A program made the position numbers and the translations under genes. From Arthrobacter silviterrae (GTDB taxonomy: Bacteria > Actinomycetota > Actinomycetes > Actinomycetales > Micrococcaceae), in contig NZ_JAAKZI010000033.1 of assembly GCF_011045165.1 (NCBI RefSeq), positions 1 to 49,224 on the forward strand: DNA of 49,224 bases, given 5' to 3'. The stretch's first letter is position 1. Every line of letters starts with the position of its first letter. The notes below the pieces were generated by a model. The model did no database searches. It was given only the letters and a program-made list of their open reading frames with translations, and was not told where the DNA came from. This document shows, one piece after another, positions 1 to 7,491 of the stretch.

Positions 1-338
1 GGGGCGCCGCCATGGAAGGAGATGTTCGGATTGGCCGCGAGGGCGGCTAGCTCGGCCGCGGTCGCGTCCCGGACCCGGCGCGAACCCCCGGAACCCCCAC
101 CGACGGGAGCGCCGCCCCCGGGAGCGCGGTAGTCCCGGCCGTCGTCCAGCGGCCAGTCGGCAAAATCGGGGGCGGAGGCGATCAGCCGGTCAATGTCCGC
201 ATCCGTGGGCCAGCGCCCGTCCGCATCCTCCCACGGGCCGGTGTCCTCCGCCGGCCAGGTGCCGGGGCGGGGATCCAGATCCGACGGACCGGAAGGGCTG
301 GAATCCCCTTCATCACCGGGCCGATCTGCAACAGCCAT
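1..338 (-). CDS. Unrecognised protein, N-terminal part only
   Basis: Reading leftward from the ATG at 338, the frame is open to the window edge, giving 112 residues of a protein whose remainder lies outside. The visible part is acidic and low in complexity. It is rich in Asp, Pro and Gly, with a Gly/Pro stretch and then an Arg/Ala segment (RRVRDATAAELAALAANP) that could begin a folded domain. I do not recognise a family. A tata-like -10 (TATAAT on the minus strand, 382-377) and a GAAC-N4-GTAC sequence at 383-394 lie upstream. The latter is one base from the actinobacterial SOS-box core GAAC-N4-GTTC. SOS boxes are known in front of some DUF222/HNH (13E12-type) genes, so that family is a guess only. 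Confidence 0.55.
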   Translation of the reverse strand, partial: MAVADRPGDEGDSSPSGPSDLDPRPGTWPAEDTGPWEDADGRWPTDADIDRLIASAPDFADWPLDDGRDYRAPGGGAPVGGGSGGSRRVRDATAAELAALAANPNISFHGGA

Positions 339-356
339 GCCCCCATTCTACCCCGT

Positions 357-394
357 ATGTTCTAGTAAACAAAGACATTATAGAACATGTGTAC
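357..394 (-). promoter_or_regulatory. Inverted repeat over a TATAAT promoter of the leftmost gene
   Basis: ATGTTCTA (357-364) and TAGAACAT (381-388) form perfect 8-bp arms separated by 16 bp. The minus-strand hexamer TATAAT (382-377) overlaps the distal arm, and the gene start is at 338. GAAC-ATGT-GTAC at 383-394 resembles a LexA site with one mismatch. A repressor-controlled promoter is an inference. Confidence 0.4.
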
Positions 395-436
395 AAATCT
401 GTGTCCAGGTCCCCCTGTGGAGGGAGCAACACCCTG

Positions 437-740
437 GGTCTCGACGCGTTCGCAGGGCTCACTGCTCGACCAACGGGGGCGCTGCCTGGGTCTCGACGCG
501 TTCGCAGGGCTCACTGCTCGACCAACGGGGGCGCTGCCTGGGTCTCGACGCGTTCGCAGAGCTCACTGCTCGACCACCGGGAGCGGGTTCCTGGGTCTCG
601 ACGCGTTCGCAGGGCTTACTGCTCGACCACCGGGGGGCGGGTTCCGAGGTCTCGACGCGTTCGCAGGGCTTACTGCTCGACCAACGGGAGCGGGTTCCGG
701 GGTCTCGACGCGTTCGCAGGGCTCACTGCTCGACCACCGG
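437..740. repeat. Six-copy direct repeat array, 52-54 bp period
   Basis: Six copies begin at 437, 489, 541, 594, 648 and 701, so the spacing is 52, 52, 53, 54 and 53 bp. Each copy carries the core GGTCTCGACGCGTTCGCAG followed by GCTCACTGCTCGACCA or GCTTACTGCTCGACCA, then a short variable GC linker. The GGTC...GACC ends let each copy fold weakly. The array fills most of the 414-bp gap between the leftmost gene and the GntR gene. Dispersed elements with this GGTCTCGAC/GCTCGACC style are common in Micrococcales genomes. Open frames through the array are artefacts of the repeats. Confidence 0.85.
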
Positions 741-752
741 GGTCGTCCCGGG

Positions 753-1400
753 CTACTCTCCCAACGCCTCGGCCAGGCGCTCTCGGGCTGTGGCCAGGTG
801 GCGGTCCAGAATCCGGGCGGCACCTTCGGCATCCCCGGCGGCCACAGCGTCAAGGATGAGGCTGTGTTCGGCGTGAATGGACTCGCTGTTCAATAGGTGC
901 AGGGATTGCACCCGCGTCATGCACAGGCGGACTTCGCTCATCAGTGAGCTGTACATTCGCGCAATCCGCTCATTGCCGGCCGCCTCGACCAGGCCAGTGT
1001 GAAAGCGCAGGTCCGGTTCCACCAGCGCCAAATCGCCGGAGCTCGCAGCGGCCAGAATATCCGCATTGGCGCGAACGGCGTCCTCCGGCACGGCCCGTGA
1101 GGTGGCCAGGCGCCGCAGGATTTCACTCTCCAAATACGCGCGGGCCAGGTAAATGTCGCGCACGGAATCGGGTCCCAGCCGGGCCACGCGGGCACTCTTG
1201 TGTGTGCCACGGACCAGCAGGTTTTCGCCCACCAATTTCTCGATCGCGGCCTTGGCCGTGGGCCGGGCAACGCCATAAGTGGTGGCAATTTCCAGCTCCG
1301 TGACGGCTTCGGCGGACGTGAGGCTGCCAGTGAGAATGCGCCCGCGGAGATCGTCGGTCACGGCATCCACCACGGTTTTGGTGGCAATGGGGCGGGTCAT
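753..1400 (-). CDS. GntR-family transcriptional regulator, FCD subfamily
   Basis: This 215-residue protein has an N-terminal winged helix-turn-helix (about residues 8-75) and an all-helical FCD ligand domain (about 85-210). The FCD domain carries the metal/ligand-pocket pattern of the family (DLRFHTGLVEAAGN near the middle, a second His near IHAEH and a third in the RHL segment). FCD regulators usually sense carboxylic acids such as lactate, gluconate or fatty acyl-CoA. It is divergent from the large flavo-Fe-S dehydrogenase starting at 1497. The shared spacer holds a perfect FCD-type operator at 1446-1456, so it probably represses that gene and perhaps itself. The inducer, possibly D-lactate or another 2-hydroxy acid, is inferred from the neighbour. 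Confidence 0.9.
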   Translation of the reverse strand: MTRPIATKTVVDAVTDDLRGRILTGSLTSAEAVTELEIATTYGVARPTAKAAIEKLVGENLLVRGTHKSARVARLGPDSVRDIYLARAYLESEILRRLATSRAVPEDAVRANADILAAASSGDLALVEPDLRFHTGLVEAAGNERIARMYSSLMSEVRLCMTRVQSLHLLNSESIHAEHSLILDAVAAGDAEGAARILDRHLATARERLAEALGE

Positions 1401-1440
1401 GGGTTCATTTGTCCTTGGGGTGTCGCGACTGTAATTTGAG

Positions 1441-1456
1441 TATACTTGTCAGACAA
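1441..1456 (+). promoter_or_regulatory. -10 element plus GntR/FCD operator before the dehydrogenase
   Basis: TATACT (1441-1446) looks like a -10 hexamer and is followed at once by TTGTC-A-GACAA (1446-1456), a perfect 11-bp palindrome. It fits the FadR/FCD consensus TNGTNNNACNA exactly. Bound repressor would cover the transcription start. A TTG inside the operator begins a longer possible reading frame, but it is an unlikely start because the ATG at 1497 has its own AAGGATGAGG ribosome site. Confidence 0.6.
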
Positions 1457-1496
1457 TTTGAATGTCAGCAATTCCACCACGGACAAGGATGAGGGC

Positions 1497-4343
1497 ATGT
1501 CTGCTCAGGCAGGACCGGAAGCAATTGCTCGAATTCGTGCGGTCATGGCGGACCCGGGGCAGACAAGGACCCGGGCCATTGACTTGCACGCCAACGCCCA
1601 CGATGCCTCGCACTTCCTCCTCATCCCGCAGGCCGTCGCCGTGCCGGAAAGCGCGGAGGAAGTGGCGCGGCTGTTGAAAACCAGCGCCGCCCACGGCTTC
1701 CCGCTAACCCTGCGTTCGGGCGGCACCAGCCTCAGCGGCCAGGGCGTCACGGACGGCCTGCTGGTGGATGTGCGCAGGAACTTCCGCAAGATTGACGTGC
1801 TCGACGGCGGTGCCCGGGTCCGCGTGCAGCCCGGGGTAACCGTCCGCGCCCTGAACGCCAGGCTGCTGCGCTTTGGCCGCAAGTTCGGCCCCGACCCGGC
1901 GAGTGAGGCCGCCTGCACCATTGGCGGCGTGGTGGCGAACAATTCCTCCGGCATGGCCTGCGGCATCCGTGACAATGCGTACCGGACCCTTGAGTCCCTC
2001 ACTGTCGTCCTGCCCAGCGGCACAGTCATCGACACCGGCGCGGACGACGCCGATTCTCGCCTCCGCGCGCAGGAACCGGACATTTTTGCGGGGCTTTTGG
2101 AGCTGTCCGCCAGGGTCCGGGGGAATCCGGGCTCCAGAAGAATCATCGAGCACCAGTTCGCCATGAAGAACACCATGGGCTACGGCCTGAACTCGCTGCT
2201 GGATTTTGAGAGCCCCGCCGAGATCCTGGCCCATCTGATCGTAGGCAGTGAAGGCACGCTGGGCTTTGTGGCCGAAGCCGTGTTCCGCACGGTACCCCGC
2301 CTGGCCCATGCCACCTCGGGGCTGCTGGTGTTCCGGGACCTTGAGTCGGCCAACAGCGCCTTGCCCGCGCTGGTCGCCAGCGGTGCGGCCACCGTGGAAC
2401 TCCTGGACTCCCTGTCGCTGAAGGTGGGCCAGGCACTGAGCCGCGTGCCCGGCGTCGTGCGGGAATTGCGGGTGGAAAACCAGGCCGCCCTGCTGGTGGA
2501 ATATCAGTCCGGGGATGCCGGCGAGCTGGCGGAGCTGGGCGCCACTGCCGGCAGGGTTGCCGGCACGCTGGGCCTGGACGCTCCCGCGGAATTCAGCACG
2601 GACACACAGGCCCGCGCTGAATTGTGGCAGCTGCGCAAGGGCCTGTATGCCGCCATCGCCGGCGCCCGGCCGCCCGGCACCACGGCGCTGCTGGAGGACG
2701 TGGTGGTCCCGGTCCCCGGCCTGGGACGCACCTGCGTGGCGTTGGGGAAGCTGTTTGTGAAGTACGGCTATGAAAATTCGGTCATTTTTGGGCATGCCAA
2801 GGACGGCAACATCCACTTCATGCTCACGGACCGCTTCGCCAGCACCGCTGAGCTGGAGCGCTATTCGGGTTTCACCGAGGACATGGTGGAGGTGGTGCTG
2901 GGCGAAGGCGGCTCGCTGAAGGCCGAACACGGCACCGGGCGCGTCATGGCCCCCTTTGTGCGGCGCCAGTACGGCGATGAGCTCTACGACGTCATGCGCC
3001 GGATCAAGGCGCTCATCGACCCGGCAGGCATGCTCAATCCCGGCGTCATCCTCAACACGGACCCCCACGCGCACCTGCGCCACATCAAGGCGGCCCCGCC
3101 CGCCGTCGATGCCGAGGTGGACCGCTGTGTGTCCTGCGGCTACTGCGAACCCGTGTGCCCCAGCAAGGACCTGACACTCACCCCGCGCCAGCGCATTGTG
3201 ACCCTGCGCGCCATCGAGGCCGCCCTGGCCGACGGCGACGCGGCCCTCGCCAAAGCCCTGGAGGCGGATTACAACTACGAGGCCGTGGACACGTGCGCCG
3301 TGGACGGCATGTGCCAGACCGCCTGCCCGGTGGACATCAACACCGGCAACCTGGTCAAGCACCTGCGGCGCGACGCGTCAGGGAAGCTGGAGAACGGTGC
3401 CTGGGAGACGGCCGCCAAGCACTGGGGCGCCGTCACCCAGGGGGCCGGGCTGGCCTTGACGATGGCGGCGAAGGTGCCGGCCGGCGTCGTGCTTCCCGTG
3501 AACAAGCTGGGGCGGAAGGTCCTTGGCGCGGACAGGCTGCCGCTGTATTCCGCCGAGCTGCCTGCCGGCGGCAAGGCACGACGGCGGCCCGCGCCTTCCG
3601 GGGAACCGGCAGCCGTGTATTTCCCCGCCTGCGTCAACACGATGTTCGGGCCAGCGGGGACCGGGGATCCGGGCCATTCCGGCGTGCAGGCCAGCTTTGA
3701 GCAGCTGTGCGCCCGCGCCGGGCTTCAACTGCTGGTCCCCGAGGGCATTGACGGCGCCTGCTGCGGCACGCCGTGGTCGTCCAAGGGCATGGCGGCCGGG
3801 CTGGCGGACATGCACGCCCAGACGCTCAAACTGCTCCGGGAGGCCTCGCGCGACGGCGAACTCGACATCATCTGCGACGCCTCCAGCTGCACCGAGGGGC
3901 TGATCCACACCCTTGAATCCGAGGTGCCCGCGCCGGGGCAGCGGGCGCTGCGGGTGGTGGACGCCGTGGAATTCACGGCGGAGCGAATCCTGCCCCTGCT
4001 CGGGGAGGGCTGGGCGCGGATTGACTCGCTGGCCCTGCACCCCACGTGTTCCTCAACCAGGATGGGGCTGAACCCGGCGCTGGAAAGGGTGGCCGGGGCG
4101 GTGGCGGAATCCGTGCAGGTGCCGGACAGCTGGGGCTGCTGCGGATTCGCCGGGGACCGCGGCATGCTGCACCCGGAACTGACCGCTTCGGCCACACATG
4201 CCCAGGCCGCGGACGTGGCGGCCATGGCGGCTTCAGCCCACGCCTCCTGCAACCGGACCTGTGAACTGGGCATGACGCGGGCCACAGGGGAGGACTACCG
4301 GCACGCGCTGGAACTGCTTGCGGACGCAGTGACAGCAAAATAG
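1497..4343 (+). CDS. FAD-linked oxidase with Fe-S and CCG domains (D-lactate dehydrogenase-like)
   Basis: A 948-residue membrane-peripheral 2-hydroxyacid dehydrogenase of the D-lactate dehydrogenase (cytochrome)/glycolate-oxidase type. Order of parts: PCMH-type FAD-binding domain with LRSGGTSLSGQG at about 72-83; FAD oxidase C-terminal domain with the flavin/metal motif HAKDGNIH; ferredoxin module with Cys544, 547, 550 and 554 (CVSCGYCEPVCP) and a second set at about 600, 606 and 610 (CAVDGMCQTACP); and two CCG-type cysteine-rich halves (CCGTPW near 755 and CCGFAG near 880). It joins in one chain the functions split among GlcD/GlcE/GlcF in other bacteria. Electrons would pass from substrate to FAD, Fe-S and the quinone pool. 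I use ATG 1497, with AAGGATGAGG upstream, not the TTG at 1446 that lies in the operator. D-lactate is the likeliest substrate, but other D-2-hydroxy acids are possible. Confidence 0.88.
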   Translation: MSAQAGPEAIARIRAVMADPGQTRTRAIDLHANAHDASHFLLIPQAVAVPESAEEVARLLKTSAAHGFPLTLRSGGTSLSGQGVTDGLLVDVRRNFRKIDVLDGGARVRVQPGVTVRALNARLLRFGRKFGPDPASEAACTIGGVVANNSSGMACGIRDNAYRTLESLTVVLPSGTVIDTGADDADSRLRAQEPDIFAGLLELSARVRGNPGSRRIIEHQFAMKNTMGYGLNSLLDFESPAEILAHLIVGSEGTLGFVAEAVFRTVPRLAHATSGLLVFRDLESANSALPALVASGAATVELLDSLSLKVGQALSRVPGVVRELRVENQAALLVEYQSGDAGELAELGATAGRVAGTLGLDAPAEFSTDTQARAELWQLRKGLYAAIAGARPPGTTALLEDVVVPVPGLGRTCVALGKLFVKYGYENSVIFGHAKDGNIHFMLTDRFASTAELERYSGFTEDMVEVVLGEGGSLKAEHGTGRVMAPFVRRQYGDELYDVMRRIKALIDPAGMLNPGVILNTDPHAHLRHIKAAPPAVDAEVDRCVSCGYCEPVCPSKDLTLTPRQRIVTLRAIEAALADGDAALAKALEADYNYEAVDTCAVDGMCQTACPVDINTGNLVKHLRRDASGKLENGAWETAAKHWGAVTQGAGLALTMAAKVPAGVVLPVNKLGRKVLGADRLPLYSAELPAGGKARRRPAPSGEPAAVYFPACVNTMFGPAGTGDPGHSGVQASFEQLCARAGLQLLVPEGIDGACCGTPWSSKGMAAGLADMHAQTLKLLREASRDGELDIICDASSCTEGLIHTLESEVPAPGQRALRVVDAVEFTAERILPLLGEGWARIDSLALHPTCSSTRMGLNPALERVAGAVAESVQVPDSWGCCGFAGDRGMLHPELTASATHAQAADVAAMAASAHASCNRTCELGMTRATGEDYRHALELLADAVTAK

Positions 4344-4444
4344 CCGCGGTTAGTTGCCCCACGATTGAGCCTCAATGCAGCATTCTTTGGCTAAGGTAGT
4401 GAATCAGCAAGGCTTTGCACGTTTCCAAACTAAGGATGGAAAAA

Positions 4445-4870
4445 ATGGCAGGAATCATCATCGTCGGCGTCGACGGCAATTCAACGTCCATGAAGGCTGC
4501 CCGGGTCGCGGCCAACTTGGCCAAGTCACTGGGGTCGACACTGCGTGTTGTCACGGCATTCGGCGAGGACAAGACCGAAAAGGTGGAGATTGGCAACGAC
4601 GAGTGGTTCCTGTCCACGGCAGACGAAGCTGAGCGTGTTGCCCAGCGCGTTGCCGACGAGCTGAAGGTCACCGGCGTCCAGACGGAGTACTCCTCGGCCC
4701 TGGGCAAGCCGGCCGACGTCCTGCTCGAAGAGGCTGCCAAGCTCAAGGCGGACCTCATTGTGGTGGGCAATGTGCGCATGCAGGGCCTCAAGCGCGTGCT
4801 GGGGTCGGTGGCCAACGCCGTGTCCCACAACGCCCCGTGCGACGTCTACATCGTCAAGACCGACGACTAG
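4445..4870 (+). CDS. Universal stress protein, UspA family
   Basis: This is a 141-residue single-domain UspA-fold protein. It begins IIIVGVDGNSTSMKAA, the usual first strand and Asp-containing loop. It ends with an ATP-loop-like segment GNVRMQGLKRVLGSVAN, where the second Gly of the canonical GxxG is replaced, so nucleotide binding is less certain than in classic ATP-binding members. ATG 4445 is preceded at 8 nt by AAGGA; upstream TTG codons are not needed. It stands alone after the dehydrogenase and ends at a strong bidirectional hairpin (4896-4933). A role in stress or energy-limitation survival is family knowledge only. Confidence 0.88.
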   Translation: MAGIIIVGVDGNSTSMKAARVAANLAKSLGSTLRVVTAFGEDKTEKVEIGNDEWFLSTADEAERVAQRVADELKVTGVQTEYSSALGKPADVLLEEAAKLKADLIVVGNVRMQGLKRVLGSVANAVSHNAPCDVYIVKTDD

Positions 4871-4895
4871 CAATTCTTGACGGCCAGTGGCCGCA

Positions 4896-4933
4896 ACCAT
4901 GCCCCCGCCGGCTGCAGCCGGCGGGGGCATGGT
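4896..4933. terminator. Bidirectional terminator-like perfect palindrome
   Basis: A perfect 38-bp palindrome (19-bp arms such as CCATGCCCCCGCCGG and its complement, centred on CTGCAG) lies between the convergent stress-protein gene and the minus-strand membrane-protein gene. There is no long U tract on the plus side. GC-rich hairpins in this position commonly serve both directions in actinobacteria. Confidence 0.7.
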
Positions 4934-4935
4934 GT

Positions 4936-5253
4936 TTAAGCGGCTTTTCCCTGTGCGGCAGCTTCGGGCTCGACGGCGGGCTCGACGGCGGCTTCGACGG
5001 CGGCCTTGCGGGCCGGCAGGACCACCACAGTCCTGCTGGAATGGCGCATCACGGTGGGTTCGGGCACCACCACCGGCCGCGACTTCACCGCAACGTCAAA
5101 GATGCCGCGCGCGCCGTTCACCAGCCCGTAGGCCACGGCAAGAACGGATGTCACGGCCACAAAGCAGACCATGACGATCGCAAACATCACTGCACCGAGC
5201 AGCAGGGTTCCGGTGTACACCAGAAGGTAAGAGTTGTTCAGGAAATAATCCAT
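4936..5253 (-). CDS. Small membrane protein of unknown function
   Basis: From ATG 5253 this encodes 105 residues. The N-terminus is short and polar (MDYFLNNSYLL). It is followed by about 30 hydrophobic residues (roughly 10-42: VYTGTLLLGAVMFAIVMVCF and beyond), one long or two tightly packed membrane helices. A cytoplasmic tail follows with a basic segment and an Ala/Glu/Pro-rich end (repeats of AAVEPAVEP). The frame stays open to 5367, but the extra N-terminus looks non-natural and the ATG fits the membrane topology. I do not recognise a family. It is between the convergent stress-protein gene and the acyl-CoA dehydrogenase, with 131 bp upstream, so it may have its own promoter. Confidence 0.6.
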   Translation of the reverse strand: MDYFLNNSYLLVYTGTLLLGAVMFAIVMVCFVAVTSVLAVAYGLVNGARGIFDVAVKSRPVVVPEPTVMRHSSRTVVVLPARKAAVEAAVEPAVEPEAAAQGKAA

Positions 5254-5384
5254 GGCAGCGCCCCATATCGTCCACAAACTTGTGTACTTTCCAACGGTAG
5301 GCGCGCCCGTTGCCGCGGCCGGCCACGGCACGGCGCGCCACGGGAATGACACCAAGATGTGACGCAATCGCCCGTGGCGTTACC

Positions 5385-7349
5385 TCAGCGATATTTGCGG
5401 TGCTGGTTCTGCTGTTTTGACGGCCCCGGCGTGGTGTCCGCGATCCACGGTCCGGTACCCTCGGACGGATCCAGGACCCCTTCCTCGAGCCAGGTGAATT
5501 CGCCGTCGAGCAGGGACGCCGCCAGCGACTTGTCGGCGTCGTCCGTGTTGTGCCACAGCTCGTTGAAGAGGGACTCCACCCGCAGCCGCGACTGGCCGGC
5601 GAACGCATCGGCGAGTTTCAGCGCGGACCTGCCCTGGACGGGGTCCTTCAGCCGGAGCATTTCGGCGCGGCTGCAACAGGCGGCGATGGCGAAGAGTTCA
5701 GCTCCGATGTCCACAATCCGGGCCAGGAAGGCCTGCTTGTATTCCAATTTTCCCTGCCAGCGGCCCATGCCGTAAAACGTCTGGCGGGCCAATTTGCGCG
5801 ATTCCCGCTCCACAAAGCGCAGGTGCTTCGCCAGCGGCCCAAACTCGTTGTACGAGCGCGGGTCCAGGCCCTTCCCAACCGCCAGCTGCGGCAGCCACTT
5901 CGCATAAAACCCGCTGGCATTCACGGCCGCCCTGCCCTTTTGCGCCAGGGTGGCAGACGTGGAGGCCAGGTCGCCGGCCGCGGCCAGGTGCGCGTCTACG
6001 GCCTCCCGGGCTATGAGCAGGTGCATGATTTCCGTGGAACCTTCGAAGATCCGGTTGATCCGCAGGTCACGCAGCAGTTGCTCCGCGGGGACGGCACGTT
6101 CGCCGCGGGCCGCCAGTGACGCGGCTGTCTCATAGCCGCGCCCGCCGCGGATCTGCACCAGTTCATCCGCGCACCGGTAGGACATTTCGGAGGACCAGAG
6201 CTTGGCAAGCGCCGCTTCGATCCGCACGTCCTTCATGCCGGCGTCGGCCAGTGCCGCGGACAGTTCAAACACGGCCTCCAGCGCAAAGGCCGTTGCGGCC
6301 ATGAAGGCAAGTTTCTTGCCCACGGCCTCGTGCTGGCCAACGGGCCGCCCCCACTGTGTGCGCGCGTTGGACCACTCGCGGGCAATCTTCAGTGACCACT
6401 TGGCGGAACCGGCGGCCATGGCCGGTATGGACAGGCGACCGGTGTTCAGGGTGGTCAGCGCGATTTTCAGGCCCTGGCCCTCGCGGCCCAGCCGGTTTTC
6501 CGCCGGCACCCGGACCTGGTGGAAGCGGGTTACGCCGTTTTCAATGCCCCGCAGCCCCATGAACTGGTTGCGGTGCTCCACCGTAATGCCGGGGGAGTCG
6601 GCCTCCACCACGAAGGCCGTGATGCCGCCGGTCTTCCGCCCGTTTTCATCCAGTCCGCGGGAGGGAACCATGGCCATGACCACCACCAGCTCGGCAATGA
6701 CGCCGTTGGTGGTCCACAGTTTCACCCCGTCCAGCAGGTAGGCGCTGCCATCGTCGGTGGGCACAGCGGCACAGGCCATGCGCGCGGGGTCCGAGCCGAC
6801 GTCGGGCTCGGTCAGCAGGAAGGCGGTGACGGCGCCGGCGGCACAGCGCGGCAGGTACTTTTGCTTTTGCTCAGGCGTGCCGAAAACCTTGACCGGCTCC
6901 GGCACCCCGATGGACTGGTGGGCCGAAACCAGGGCGCCGAAAGCGGGGTGGACGCTGCCCAGGATGGCCAGGGCGCGACCGTAGTACGTCAGGTTCAGGC
7001 CCAGTCCGCCATATTCCTTGGGGATCTTCATGCCAAAGACCCCCAGTTTCGCCAGCCCGGCAATGTATTCATCCGGAATCTTGGCATCGCGTTCGATAAC
7101 GGCGGCATCCAGGGTCCGGGCGTAGTCCTCCACGGCCACGAGGAATGCATCGCCCTCTTCGGCCTCTTCGGCAGTGGATTCCGGGTGGGGGTGGATCAGC
7201 CCAAGGTCAAAGTCGCCCAGGTACAGGCCCTTGGCGAAGCTGGGCCGTTCCCAGGAGGATTCACGGGCCGCCTCCGCAACGTTCCGGGCATCCTCCGCCG
7301 TCACCTGGGCGCGCGCTGCGGCCGCCGGGCCGCCAACATGTGTGCTCAT
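5385..7349 (-). CDS. Acyl-CoA dehydrogenase, long form (VLCAD/FadE-like)
   Basis: A 654-residue flavoprotein of the acyl-CoA dehydrogenase family, catalysing alpha,beta-dehydrogenation of acyl-CoA in fatty-acid beta-oxidation. Domains: helical N-terminus (about 70-180, with KIPKEYGGLGL); central beta domain with the FAD loop FLLTEPDVGSD (about 190-200) and the LWTTNG segment; and a C-terminal helical domain with QIRGGRGYETA and the base-carrying segment RIFEGSTEIMH, where Glu is the expected catalytic base. About 150 residues follow this segment, longer than in four-helix short/medium-chain enzymes and like VLCAD/ACAD9. Those relatives prefer long acyl chains, which I infer here. The start ATG 7349 has GAGGAAG just upstream. 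It appears monocistronic. Confidence 0.92.
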   Translation of the reverse strand: MSTHVGGPAAAARAQVTAEDARNVAEAARESSWERPSFAKGLYLGDFDLGLIHPHPESTAEEAEEGDAFLVAVEDYARTLDAAVIERDAKIPDEYIAGLAKLGVFGMKIPKEYGGLGLNLTYYGRALAILGSVHPAFGALVSAHQSIGVPEPVKVFGTPEQKQKYLPRCAAGAVTAFLLTEPDVGSDPARMACAAVPTDDGSAYLLDGVKLWTTNGVIAELVVVMAMVPSRGLDENGRKTGGITAFVVEADSPGITVEHRNQFMGLRGIENGVTRFHQVRVPAENRLGREGQGLKIALTTLNTGRLSIPAMAAGSAKWSLKIAREWSNARTQWGRPVGQHEAVGKKLAFMAATAFALEAVFELSAALADAGMKDVRIEAALAKLWSSEMSYRCADELVQIRGGRGYETAASLAARGERAVPAEQLLRDLRINRIFEGSTEIMHLLIAREAVDAHLAAAGDLASTSATLAQKGRAAVNASGFYAKWLPQLAVGKGLDPRSYNEFGPLAKHLRFVERESRKLARQTFYGMGRWQGKLEYKQAFLARIVDIGAELFAIAACCSRAEMLRLKDPVQGRSALKLADAFAGQSRLRVESLFNELWHNTDDADKSLAASLLDGEFTWLEEGVLDPSEGTGPWIADTTPGPSKQQNQHRKYR

Positions 7350-7491
7350 GACTTCCTCGATTCCGCCGGCGCCGTCGCGGGAACCGGCCAGGGGAGCTCA
7401 GGAAGGGCTCATGCCTTGATGCTACCCGTGGGTAGGTGGGGCGGCAATGGCTTGGCCGCAAGGGTGTTCCTGGCGGCGAATTGGCGGCACC

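Noticed and set aside
437-740. CRISPR array
   Set aside because: The conserved part is most of each unit, the variable linker is only about 10 bp, too short and GC-simple for spacers, and no cas gene is present.
193-896. Three long plus-strand frames across the left repeat array
   Set aside because: They arise because the 52-54-bp repeats carry no stops in any frame; the peptides are repeats of LDAFAGLTARP and the like, with no ribosome site or domain.
1446-1496. TTG start for the flavo-Fe-S dehydrogenase
   Set aside because: The codon lies inside the FCD operator and next to the -10 element, so it would be at or before the RNA start.
1704-3362. 552-residue minus-strand frame opposite the dehydrogenase
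   Set aside because: Antisense shadow of a clear multi-domain flavoprotein; no domain or ribosome site.
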